Origin: Certhia americana
Lineage: Eukaryota > Chordata > Aves > Passeriformes > Certhiidae
NCBI GenBank assembly: GCA_018697195.1
Contig: CM031869.1
Location: forward strand, 15,675,581-15,739,580
Reading direction: 5' to 3'
DNA: 64,000 bases
Under the pieces are notes generated by a model. The model saw only the letters and a list, made by a program, of their open reading frames with translations. It was not told the origin of the DNA and did no database searches. The translations under genes were made by a program, and so were the position numbers. Below are positions 24,540 through 36,086 of the stretch, piece after piece. Position 1 is the stretch's first letter. Each line of letters starts with the position of its first letter.

Positions 24540-24681
24540 GTTGTGGTGCCCCATACTGGGAGTCTTCCGGGCCAAATTAGATGGGGCTTGGAGCAAGTTG
24601 GTCTAGAGTAAGATGGGCAGGGACGAGAAGCAAGATGAGTTTAAGGTCCCTTCCAAACCCAAACCATTCCATGATTCCATG
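24540..24681 (+). mobile_element. CR1 LINE 3' fragment
   Basis: It runs through TTGTGGTGCCCCATACTGGG, the ATGGGGCTTGGAGCAA block and GGTCTAGAG, then jumps with a small internal deletion to TTTAAGGTCCCTTCCAAACC and ends in octamers CATTCCATGATTCCATGA. All are standard CR1 3' UTR landmarks in + orientation. Confidence 0.92.
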
Positions 24682-27600
24682 AACAGCAACAGCTTTCCCT
24701 CCAGTTGGTGGTTCCCCCCAACCTGTGGGGGTTTACCCTGGCTCACAGCAAACACTAACATCCCCACAGACTTTGTGAGCAACACAGTGCTTTCACCAGA
24801 GGCTGCAAGAAAGGAGTGTGCACCCAAAACCCCACAGCCCAGACCTGTGGTGGAGGAGCAGCACAAAGGGGCTGCAGGCACCTCCTCAGTGTGCTGAGCA
24901 CGCTGAGAGTAACAACGTGTGCAGGATGAGCTTAGTCCCATGGATAAGGGAATCCCTGTGCCCAGCTTTGATGTTTCCTAGCCCTGCTTCTCCTTTCAAC
25001 AGCCCGTGGCACTAAGTGCTCCTAATCTTGCATTCTCTGTGGTGAATTTCCCTTCATTTTCAGCCCGCAGCCCGAGGATTTCTCAGCAAGCTGCTGCTTC
25101 TCTGTGATGGAATTAGTGACAGTGAAGACAGCAATAGTAATTATTCAGTGACCTAAAAATGACCTTTTGATTTTAAAAATCTATGGCTCTACTAAGGGCT
25201 AAGCATTCATGAACCTAAAGAAGCTCCTGAAGCACCAACATTTGGGCCATAGCAAGACACCTGGGAAATGTGATCAAGGAGGGAGAAGGCCCAGGAAGTG
25301 TCTCAGTGAGTGAAGGATCCTATTTGGAACCAGGACATGTACCCTTGAGCCCTGCTGGTGTCACAGCCCGTGGGCTGTGGTGACCCTATCCAAGTGCTGG
25401 CACACAGGGATCCCTGGCACGGCCTGTGCAGCCCCTGGCTGCAAGAGCAGCCCTTCCATGGCTTTTTGGGAAGCAGGAGGGTTTTCCCAGTCCATCCCCC
25501 AAAACAGCTGTGGGCACATGCCCACTAGATGTGGAGCTGTCAGTCTTACGGCCACCAGGCCTCCCTGCCTGTGTGTTGGCACAAAGCTGGCAGTGCCCCT
25601 AGCTCTGGCAGGAGATGCCACAAGGAACAGGCAGGAAAGAGACCTTCTCAACTCCCATGGTCTCTTGGTCTGCTTCCAGACCAGCAGGTCCCAGTGCCAC
25701 TGAACTGGGAATGTGCTGGGCAGGGTGTCCTGAGCTATGCTGGCCCTCACACAGACTCACTCCCTACAACATGGTCTTCTGCCCTGTATTTTTGGCCATG
25801 ATGGGTAGTGGGATGCCTGAAGGGTTTCTTCAGGAGATCTCACCTGCTACCTGAGCCCCTCTGGGGAAGAGGAGATGAACCTCAGACTAGGGAACTGGAG
25901 ACCTGTGTGTCTCCCAGTTTCTCAGCCCCTACTGAAAGGGATATCTCAGTCTCCCAGGGATGGGTCAGGAAGCCAGATGAAGGATAAAATTCTGGGGCAC
26001 TTTTTCACTTCATACCACAAATGTGCCCAGTGAGGCTTCTCATGGACTCCAGGGCCAGCAGCTCACCTCTAAGGCTCAGCCCAGTCCTGCCAGGGGCACG
26101 TGCAGGTCAGGTCCTTGCCAAATGAGCAGAGTGGGTGGCTCCCAAAGGCCCTTACAGGTGGCTGGAAAAGGTGCAGCCTGAGCCCTGGTGATGGGCAGAC
26201 ACACACAGACCCTGTTGGGAACTGGGACTGCTGCACCTGAGTGAGGGACACAGATCACTGCTGGGTGAAGCTGGATACACCTCTCAGCCTCCTCGGAAAG
26301 TTGTGCCTGAGGAAGAGGAGGATGAGGAGGGCAGTGGAGTGTTGGGCCCCTCTGGAGTAGAGCTGGGTTGGGGCCTCACTTCAGTCAGAACAGAACAGGC
26401 TTTTTGCCTTTCTCACCTTCCAATTGTGCCCCCTGAGGTCTTTCTGCCCAGACAGATCCTTGACATAAAACGGGAACTAGTGATTCAGAAAAATACAAAC
26501 CATCTGTGGAGCAACGTCATGGCAGAGACCACTTCACACGTGTGAGCCCTCAGCAGACCTGCTCCTTGGGGAAAAGCAGAGTGAGCTGCAATTTTTTAAT
26601 GGCACTGCTATTTTGAAAGGAATAACTCGTACAATAATAATAATAATTGCTTCCTGTGCATGCCCAGCACGTGGGTTTTGAGCTCAAGCAGAATATTAAT
26701 AGTAATTAATTAATGCCCCTCTGACAGCAGCCAGTGCCAGGAGAGGACACCCACTGGTGTCAGCCCAGGGAGCAGCCCTGTCTCTCCACTCCTGTATTTT
26801 CCCAGCCAAGCCTTTGCTCAGCACCTGTCCTTCACCTAAGAGGTCTCCAGGGCAGTCCTGGGGCTCAGGGACTGTCCCTCCACGAGGCTGCAGGAAGCCC
26901 ATTTTCCCAGGGTGGAGCCATGTCCCAGTATCTGACAAAGAAACTTGGCTACAAAATGTTTCTCTGTCTATTCTAGAAAAGCTGATTTCCTGCTCAAAAC
27001 AATGTGGTGATTCTCACCTAATGTCCCCACAGGAACATTTGGCTTAAACAGCTTTGAAATTTGTAAAAATCTGGTTTTCCACTCACTTCAGTAGATAATC
27101 CAAGAGCAAGCCATGTGCAAACCCAGCACTCCTAACCTCAGCACAGGGTGCCCCAGGATGATGTGGAGAGGAAAGGAAAGGTTTGGGTTGGGGGATAAGA
27201 GGAGATGGAGGCCACTGGAGAAGTTTGGCTCCCAAACATTGGGGAAGGGAAGAGGTGACCAGCAGATCTTGCCCTCCAGCCCCTGACAACATGCAGGGTT
27301 CCCTGCCCTCACCTCCTGACCTCTGGCAGCTGCATCTGGCTCTCCTAAGGTGCCTTTGTCTTTTCTGACTCTGCCTCCCCTCAAGCTTTTCTTTAATCAT
27401 TTTCTTTTTTCTGCCTTTTAAATCTTTTTCTCCAATTTCAGCATCTCTAAAGGATGAGTGAAGCCAACTGCTGTGAGTTCTGCTGTCAAACAGTTATTTA
27501 CTAAGCACCAAACCACACTGTTGTGAGTATTGAAAAAAATACATATCAGAACTTTACAGGTCTCTAATCCAGTCAGGCACAAAGGATTTGGGGATTTCAG

Positions 27601-28143
27601 CAGTTCCTGGGCAGTCCTGAGCTCTTCTTCCAACCAGACATACAAAACCATGAGGGCAAAGATCCACCGAAGTTGTGTGCAAACCCAACAACATCCAAAT
27701 AAAACCAGCACCACGCCTTCCTGTGCCTGGTTTCCCAACACCTCCTGACAGGAACAGGGCCTTCCTTTGGTTTCCCAACCGATTTTGGCTGGCACTGAGG
27801 TTTCTCATCGGTGCATGAAGACCCACACGTGCTGTGAAGACTTCAGCCCAGCAAGATGACCCCAGCCCAAATGCAATGTACTTTAATTCTGCCCAGAGCT
27901 TCTACCTCTCCCTGACATATTGAATGGTTGTGAGATTAAATAAAATGCTCATTTTTAAAAATAAATCCCAGAGAAAAGTACAAATCCATTTACAAGATTT
28001 ATGTTTGATACAATCAGGCTTCAAGCCTCGGGAGGTGGAGATGATAATACTTTCCTGTGCAGCCTATTAGATTAATCAGCTATAAAATACTGTGGGTGTA
28101 GTGGACAATTCTCTAGGGGTTGCACTGGCATTCAAAAAAAACA
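24682..28143. other. Intergenic DNA, nothing recognised
   Basis: No gene, RNA or clear repeat is visible. Two AATAAA hexamers near 27937 and 27959 have no supporting context. Confidence 0.5.
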
Positions 28144-28350
28144 GGTTCTCCTGGAGGGTGGTGGGGCACTGACCAGGCTCCCCAAGGCAGTGGTCACAAC
28201 CCCAAGCCTGACAGAGCTCAAGGAGCTCTGGGAAAATTCTCTCAGGCACAGGGTGGCCTTGTTGGTATGTCCTGTGCAAGGCCAGGAGTTGGGTTTGATG
28301 ATCCTTGTGAGTCCCTTCCAACTCAGCACATTCTGTGATTCTATGATTTT
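28144..28350 (+). mobile_element. CR1 LINE 3' fragment
   Basis: The order GGTTCTCCTGGAGGGTGGTG, CAAGCCTGACAGAGCTCAAG, GGTTTGATGATCCTTGTGAG, TCCCTTCCAACTCAG and ATTCTGTGATTCTATGAT is the CR1 3' end in + orientation. About 200 bases are present and the 5' side is truncated, as usual for CR1. Confidence 0.92.
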
Positions 28351-30504
28351 TAGATGTGTTATTTTCACAATGGTTTTTATGTCCTTCCTGGCTGAGGGCT
28401 CCTCTCTGTCTCTCATGGGCTTGCTTCCAGGGAAGCAGGGCATCTCTCCCAGGAGCACCCTGTCCCTCTCACTGCTACCCCAGTTCACTCTTCCAGGGGG
28501 TAGGACAGCTTTAAATGTTTCTGTCTTGTACCAATTCCCAGCAGGGTTTAACACTCTGAGGACCTGCAGAGCCAGGAGAGGGGCAGGCAGTGCCAGCCAC
28601 TCTGTGCCCATCAGCCTTATGGCTTCAGCCCCCCTGACAGGGTTTGGGATGGCTCCAGGGGGCTGGGAAAGGGCAGGGCTGCCCAGCAGTGTCCCCCCCT
28701 CCCCCAGTCCCATTCTGCCAGCAGTGGTCAAAGAGACCCCATAACATCACTCTCAATATCTGCTTCTGGGGAACAACTGCCTGGGCAGCACACCTGGAGC
28801 AAACCAGGGAGCCCCCAGGAAAGCACCAGAAACCCCTAAATTAAAGCCCCTATGGGCAGGTCCTCCAGGACAGCAGGTTGGAACCCCAAATTCACCCTCT
28901 GACTTCACTGCCCAGCCCAGTGGAGGTGCCTCAGGAGAAAATGGGCCCAGCACGAAGCGTGACGGGCAAGGATGAGGCAGGGGAAAGCAGAGACAAGGCA
29001 CTGTCAAAAGAGACACTAATTAGTGCTAATTGCAAATAATCAGCCAAACCTAAAAGCATGAGGGAACCCAGTCCTGGCACAGGCAGCAGCCCTGGCTGGA
29101 GTGAGGGGGGCACGTGCCAGGCAGGTTGTGATGGGAGAATCCCAGAGTTGGGGACCCCACTGCCTCCCCACACCACCATTCCTCTTCCCACATCCCACCC
29201 AGAAGTTCCCACACGCTGCAGCACACAGGGCTCCTCAAACTGCTCTCCCATGGCCCCTGGAAGCAATTCCCAAGAATAGAGAGTTCACATTGCTCATCTT
29301 GGGAAACCCTGCTGCAAAGCCCAGGATGGGCCTCTGGCTGCTCCAAAGGCAGGAGAATTAGCAGGGAGAAGATCCTGGGAGATGCCACATCATAAAGCAA
29401 GCCTTGTACCCATCCTCCCACCACCCTGGGCTCACCCAGGTGAGATTCTTAGGGCACAAGGATCCTCTTGTGAGGTCTTGGGGCCCCTTTTCTCCCTGCA
29501 GGGTTAAACCCATTTTCTCACGGTATTTGCAGGAGTCACTAACATTACCAACACAGCACAAGCTCTCTGTCAACTGCAGTCAGCTTTTCCTCCCAAGAGG
29601 CCACCTTCCTTCAGTTCTCCATCACGTACATCTGCAGCACACCCAGCTCTCATTGTTCTGGCCCCAGGATCCTCATGAAGCTCTTTGTGCTCAGAGCAGA
29701 TCTCCAAGCATGGCACCAAGACCTGCCGCTGCACCATGGCCTTGGCTAAGCCCCCACCTCCCACATCCAGTCCTGAGCCCCAGGGTGCCTCTCTGAGACA
29801 TCCTGGGTCATGAACAGGGTGCTGTGACTTGCTCTCAACACCAGGATGGAAGCTGTTCTCCTCCATCCTCCTGAAGTGGTTCTTCACCTTCATTACCTGG
29901 CTGTCCTCACACCTGCAGTCCATGGCTGTCTTCACTCCTGCAGGCTTTATTTGGCACCCACCCAAATCCTACACAGCTCTTTCCTTACCCATTCCCTGCG
30001 AATTTTCCCAGAAGACACATAATGTTTGTATCTCTGCCCAGCTCTGGAATACAAAGCAGGGCACAGGCATGCCAGGTGAGCACCACAGCAGGTGCTGAGC
30101 CAGGATCCTGCCAGGGCTGTAACTCCTGTCTCAGCACTTGCACTGAGGAGCAGACAGGACACATCTGCAGCAAGCAGGAGGGAGTGTGAACACTCTCCAT
30201 TGCCCTGTGCCAGGCCCTGTGGGTACCACACAGGTCAGGGTCAGGTGATGCACTGCTCACCTCTCTGGACTCGGCAAGGTGGAGACCCCTTGGCAGACCC
30301 CTCTGCAAGGGAATGAAAGAAAAGTTCAATCCTCTGTGCTCTGCTAGTAAACTCTCATTCATGCATGACTTCTCAAATGCCTTTTGAGTGCTTTCCTTTG
30401 CTTTCTGTGCCAGCAATGACTCAGGCTTAGATGTGCATTGTCAGGCAATCCGGAGCTGGCGTCTAGCTAGGAAACACCATTTGATCAGCAAGAGCAATAT
30501 GTAA

Positions 30505-30518
30505 GTGCCCTCTGGTGG
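30505..30518 (-). promoter_or_regulatory. CTCF-type core motif, minus orientation
   Basis: GTGCCCTCTGGTGG matches the reverse complement of the vertebrate CTCF core CCASYAGRKGGCRS at all 14 positions. Occupancy cannot be judged from sequence. Confidence 0.55.
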
Positions 30519-31673
30519 TAACTCCCTGCGCCGTTGTTGGGATTTCCTCCTCTCCCTTCTGCCTGACGTCCCCCGGGATCTTCCCTGGGGCATCAGTGCC
30601 GATGGCAGGACAGTCCCTGCTCTGCCAGCCCCCGCTCATTCACGGGCGTTTCCCATCCCGCTTCACTGCCAGGTTCTGCAGCAGAACCCTCAGCGTGTCC
30701 CTGATTCCATCCCTGCTGCAGGCCAGGACAGCCCTGGAGCTGAGCACTTGGCCTAGTTTGCTGCCCACGTGTCAGCTCATCCGTCCTGCCCGGCCCCATC
30801 CAGCAGCAGAACTGCCTGCAGAGCTGGGGATGCTCGGGCAGCCTCACAGGCCCTGTCCTTCCCCACCAGCGTTTGTGTCTCAGCCAGTATGAGTAAAAAT
30901 TTGCACGTGTGAGATCTCAGGGCAATTCAGTTCCCCTGTGCTGAGTGAAAAGTGGTGGCCAGGCAGGAGAAGGACCCCTAAAGCTGTTCCCCCTTCACAG
31001 AAAGGCTGCAGTGACAGTTCAGCTGAGGTACGAGCCCCCACAGGCACCACAGGCACCACAGGAAAATGGTTTTATAACACTGCTTTTCCTGAAACTCCTT
31101 CTGCAACTCACTGCTCTATTTAATTGCTATAAAATACCTTACAGTGCCTTTATATTTTCCTTAGAAAAAAAGCATCTTAGAAATATCTGCACAGTAGCTT
31201 CAACTTCTGGGGAGGGAGAAGGGGAATGTGACAGAAAATATCTTCCATATCCACAGCTCGATCAAAATCCAGGCTGGACATTTCCTTAAGCATGAAACAG
31301 GCATTTTAATGATGAGGCTGTGCCACTCAGCTCCCCTGGCACATCTACAGCGACTCTTCCTGCTCTGCTCCACAAGAGGGGCAGAAAAAGGAAATGCAAA
31401 GCAAAAGTGATGCTAAGGGGGAATATAGGATCCTGCAGACCCCGGGCAGATGTTGGAGGTGTGCCAGTGGAGTGGAGCATCCCGGGAGCTCCCTCCTGCC
31501 CCAGGACAGAGGGACACAGCGGGGCTGCAGCCAGGCACAGGGACCACCAGCCTCTTCACTCACCTCCACGTGTGGGCTGCACGCCTTTGTACTGCACAAT
31601 CCAAGCCCCTGTGCACATCCCTCCTCTCTCATGCCAATCCCTTCAGAAAATGTTCTCACCTCCCCAGCTCAGC

Positions 31674-31687
31674 CCCCTAGGTGGCAG
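31674..31687 (+). promoter_or_regulatory. CTCF-type core motif, plus orientation
   Basis: CCCCTAGGTGGCAG matches CCASYAGRKGGCRS with one mismatch, at position 3. It lies about 1.2 kb right of a perfect motif in the opposite orientation. Confidence 0.5.
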
Positions 31688-32493
31688 TGGACACCCAAGC
31701 CTCCACTCAGGAAGGAGCAGAGCTGTCACCTGTGGGTCACACATTACTGTGGGCTGGTTTGACAGCAAAAGGAGGAGTGGCCCTTCCTGCCCACCTTTGC
31801 TCTGCCAGGAGCTTTCATTCTGCAGGAAGGAATTGGCTGCCTGAAAGCCTCATAAATTAGGGGCAAGGCTGACAATGCTTCATTTCTGTGTGCTGCTCCT
31901 GGCACTCAGATGAGATGCTCACATGTAATGTGTGTGTGTATACGTGTGTGTGAAATACCAGCCCAGGACTGCAAAATAAAGTTGCCCAAAGCTGACCTCT
32001 AATTTGCCTTTCAGCCAGGTCAACAAACTCCCTGTGTCCCACAGGAGTAGCTCAGCTCACAGCAGTTCTGAAAATTCAAAGGAGCTGTGTGGCTGTTTAA
32101 ATATAGGCGAAAGCAGTTATTTAAGTCTTTAGCATTTCTTCTGGCCCATACAATAAATCAGCTTATTCTGCAAACTGTGCTCTTCTGACCTTGCTCTTCA
32201 CCAGCTAGGCTCAGTCCTGGTGTTCACTGTCCAGGTGTCAGGCAGGTGATGGAGACAAGACATCCCTTGGTGCCCACACGGTGAATGCTCAGAGTGTGAC
32301 AAAAGAAAGGCATGTGTGTGTCCCGGCTCAGCACCAAAACCAGCAAATTGATCAGCTCTGTGACTGTGCCACCTCCAGGGACAGCTGGGAACTTCTGTAG
32401 GCTGTCTGTCCTTTACATGGACACCTGGCAGCACCTACTGCAGCCCACCTTGTCCCACCTGCCCCAAAGCTCAACCGGGAATTTCTGTGCCAT

Positions 32494-32890
32494 ATCACAG
32501 AATCACACACCTACAGACTGGGTGGGCTGGCAAGGACCTTTGCAGGCCCCTGGTCCGACCCCCACTCAACCACGAGGGCCCCCTGACCATGACTTTGTCC
32601 AGGTGGCTTTGAATTAGCTGTTTTGGATTAGCTGTTCCCATTCCAGGGATGGAGATGAGGCAGACCAGCCTGTAGTTCCCTGGATCCCCCTTCTTGCCCT
32701 TCTTAGGACAGGAGTGACATGTGCTTTCATGCAAGCTACCTTATCCAACAGACTCCTGCAAGCAGATCTAGGAAGAGGCTGAAGTCTGCTCTCACGAAGT
32801 TCAGGGTTGTGCTCTTGCTTTTCACCCTCCGTCCCTTCAGCATTCTGAAGCCTGCAGTCCCTGTCTTGTTCATGACCTTCAGGATGAGGC
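32494..32890 (-). mobile_element. Internally deleted CR1 LINE with ORF2 fragments
   Basis: Read on the minus strand from 32890, the sequence encodes a piece of CR1 ORF2 from the endonuclease-to-reverse-transcriptase linker (RVKSKSTTLNFVRADFSLF). After a frame change it encodes the start of the reverse transcriptase (KKGKKGDPGNYRLVCLISIPG). It then jumps to the CR1 3' UTR, ending as reversed octamers at 32494. The linker and RT pieces lie much closer than in a full element, and the rest of the RT is missing. It is a dead, rearranged copy. Confidence 0.82.
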
Positions 32891-35823
32891 ACCTGACACT
32901 CCAGTCTCTACCAGTGACCAGCAGCCAGACAGGGTGTTTTTAGCCCAAACTAATCTGACCAGCTGCAGAACCTCTGTGTTTTCACCTTCCAAAGTCAAAT
33001 GGCAGCTGTTCCAAGAATCTTACCCCGTGCTGACCAGGATTGAGCCTTCCCTTGTGTCAATGAAGCTGAAGAGACCAAGCATCTTTGCCTTGCTCCCCAA
33101 GGAGCCAGGCTGCAACACTCACCCTCCTGGGAGTCCTGGGACAACTGGGACTGACTGTGTGGCTGCTCAGGAGCCCCAGGGCACAGGAAAATGGCACGTG
33201 GGCTGTTGGCTCCCTCTTAGTGTTGTGTCCTGTCACTTTGGGGATGGTGACAGTGCAGGACAGTAGTCCCAGCAAGCAGGCAGGGTTCTGCTTCCCAACA
33301 GCAGCAGCAGTATCTGTCTGGTCTCCACCTTGCAATATCTCTAGGTTTAATTAAAATAATTAAAACCATGGCAGTCCAAGCAGATGAGGGCTGTTCAGAG
33401 CCCACAGGCGAGAGCTGGCTGATGCCTGCTGCTGGCCTGGGGAGGATGAGGAGCAGCTCTCCTCTGCCTCAGTCCCAGGGTGGGTGGCACAGCTGTGTCT
33501 CTGCACTGGGGTGGAGGTGGTGATCAGGATCCTCAAGACCCTGGTTTTGCAGAGTTTCTTATGCAGTTGCTGACCTTGGAGAGAAGCTGAGCCCGATGGA
33601 TGCACACAGAGTCCCTGTGCCCAGGCTGAGCCCCCGGGAGCTGCTGGCCTTTCCTCCTGGAGCTGCAGCAGCTGGAAGAAGAGGGAACAGAAGTCAGAAG
33701 TGTTGCTGGCACCATGTGGACTGGAGGGCTGTGGTCAGCCTCTCCCCAGGACTTGCTGACACCTGACGCTGGTGCAAGACCACAAAGATTCTCTCTGTGC
33801 CCGTTCCCAATGGAGCTTCTTTGCTCAGTGCTTCACACTCCTGCTGACTGCAAAGCAATCTGTACCTTTCAGACAAAAGACAAAATAAAGCTTTTGGGAG
33901 ACAAACAAAGGATTGACTTCTGCTTTCCACTTCTCCAGCAATCCATGTGCCTGGAAATGAAATCCAAGGATGATGCATGTTCCTTGTTTGCTGTACTCTG
34001 CTGAGAGGTTCTCTCCAGAAAGGTTCTGCAAACTGAGGAGGGGGACACTTGTGGGATCTCTGTCACTCCCAGAGCCTCCTTCCCTGCCTTACTGCCCAGA
34101 CTACCTGCATCACCTTGGGCTCCATGTCAGGGCACATCTCCACTGTCCCACATCCCTGGGCTTTGCTGTGGTTTCCTCTGCTCACCCCACAGCTCCTCCC
34201 AAAGCACCTATGCTGTCACTGTGAAAATTAATGCTGTTTTTCCTCCCTCCCTTCACTGTTAAACTGTTTTACATCAGTTACCATTTCCTCCAGTTCCATG
34301 TATTTTTTGACATGGAGCAATGTCTCATAAACCACTCTAAGGAACCATTGTAATTCCAGAGAAAAGCAATGCTCCTGGAAAGGAGCTTGTAAACCCACTG
34401 TTATTTTCTTTCCTAATTGCAATTTCAGTGACTCATCCCTGGTGCCACACTGCAGTGCACAGCCATTGTGTGGATTTTTACCCAGTCTTGAGCAGTTACA
34501 ATTCACTGCTCAAGTTTTCAGGCCACCCAAGCCATTAGGAAAATAAATGTAAAATAAAAACCTGCTGGTACAGCTGGCAGAGCAGCACAGCCCCTTGGGA
34601 CAGCAGCAGAAGAGAAAGGCATTCAGTGCTCTCCCAAGCTGCTGTGGCCAATGTGGCTGAGCTAGCATGAGCTGCTGCCTGAACGTGTGCTGTCTGAACA
34701 AGAGCTGATTCTCTCCCTTTCCCATCCCCTTCTTCTCCCCAGAGCTATCACAGCTCCATTCCTCAGCCCAATCTGTAGGCTCTATCCTAACCCTATTCCT
34801 TCCCCTCCTCACCTCTATTCCACCCCTTTTCTTCCCTATCCTGATCCCAATCCCCATCTTTATCTCATCCTTTTCCCTACCTCATCTAACCCCACCTCAG
34901 TCCCCATCCCTTTCATCCCCACCCCATGCCCATCCCACTCCACTCTTTTCACATCCTCCTCCCTATCCCTCACCCCATCCCATCCCCATTCTGTTCCTGT
35001 CTCGTCCCCATTCCCATCCCATCCTACCCCTCTGCTCCAGTTTGTACAGAGTCCCCAAAATCTTGCCCAGCCTCCCCACAACCACCCACACTCAAGGGGA
35101 GAGGTTTCTGGGCCCATCTCCTGGGAGGATGATAGCACAGGGCAGCTCCTGCAGGACAGGAAGGATGCCCTGGCACATGGACCAGAGCTTAGCCCTCATG
35201 TCTGTCAGAGGAGACAAAGGCTTCCCTGGGAGCTCCTAGCCCTTCTCAGGCTCAAGATCACATTGGCCTGTTTGTACAAGGATCCACAATCCAGCTTTTG
35301 CTAGGGCCATTCCCCACCCTTTTTCCCTTTCTCCCAGTTGAGGTAAAAAGATGCTGACTTAGGCCATGAGTTTGGCAGGACAGCACTGGGACCAAAGGCC
35401 AACCTCATTTCCAGGGCACCAAAGCCTTTTGTCAACCAACACAATGCCAAGGGAAGAGCTGCTTGTGTTTGCCCACTCTGTGCCAAGATCTGCTGCTTGC
35501 CATCGCGGCAGGCTCTGCCATCAGGTCCTGCGAGGTGGCTGAGCATGGCTAAAGCATCCTTGCTGAGGAAATCAAGCTCCATTGGGCTCCCAAAGTCAGG
35601 CAGCAGGGTCTAGGAGGGCTGGGGCAGCTGGAGAGGATCTTCCTCTCCCTTGAGGTTCTGTGCCCTGCTGTGCATGTCTGAAGCCCACACTGGACACCCA
35701 GACTGCTGGCCATGGCACGATGTCACCAAGAAAACTGTGCAGCTCAGGTTCTCATCAGGTTCAGCCTCATTTGGGATTAAGTTGAGCTGAGGCCTCATTG
35801 TCACCCTCCATTACTTAAATGGG
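32891..35823. other. Intergenic DNA with a long polypyrimidine tract
   Basis: No exon is recognised. The main structure is the C/T-rich tract at 34717-35040, annotated separately. Frames over it on both strands (for example 34687-35304 on +) are compositional. Confidence 0.5.
34717..35040 (+). repeat. About 320-base polypyrimidine tract built on CCCATCC/CCTAT-like units
   Basis: The + strand is overwhelmingly C and T, with loosely repeated CCCATCCC, CCCCATC and TATCC units. It looks like a degenerate minisatellite. It generates long proline/serine-rich frames on + and glycine/aspartate-rich frames on minus that should not be read as proteins. Confidence 0.8.
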
Positions 35824-36086
35824 CTTATAAAAAGGGAGAGTGACTTTTTACACAGGCACAGAATGATAAGACATGGGGGAATGGTTTTAAGCTAAGAGAG
35901 GAGAGATTTAGATTAGATATTGGGAAAAAATTATCATCTCTGAGGGTGGTGAGGCCCAGAGAAGCTGTGGTTGCCCCATCTTGGAGCAAGCTCATCTAGT
36001 GGAAGGTGTTCCTACCATGGCAGGGGAGTGGAACGAGATGAGCTCTAATTCTACTTTCAATCCAAACCATTCCATGATTCTGTGAT
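35824..36086 (+). mobile_element. CR1 LINE 3' fragment
   Basis: Landmarks in order are GGTTTTAAGCTAAGAGAGGA, TTAGATTAGATATTGGG, CAGAGAAGCTGTGGTTGCCC, GGAGCAAGCTCATCTAGTGG, and octamers CATTCCATGATTCTGTGAT at the end. This is a typical 5'-truncated CR1 copy in + orientation. Confidence 0.93.

Larger units (their letters stand above)
28351..32493. other. Intergenic DNA with two CTCF-type motifs
   Basis: No exon or transposon is recognised. The notable items are the CTCF-type motifs at 30505-30518 and 31674-31687, annotated separately. Confidence 0.5.

Noticed and set aside
34687..35304. 205-codon proline/serine-rich + frame
   Set aside because: It is produced by the polypyrimidine tract. The composition follows the CCCATCC repeat and there is no domain.
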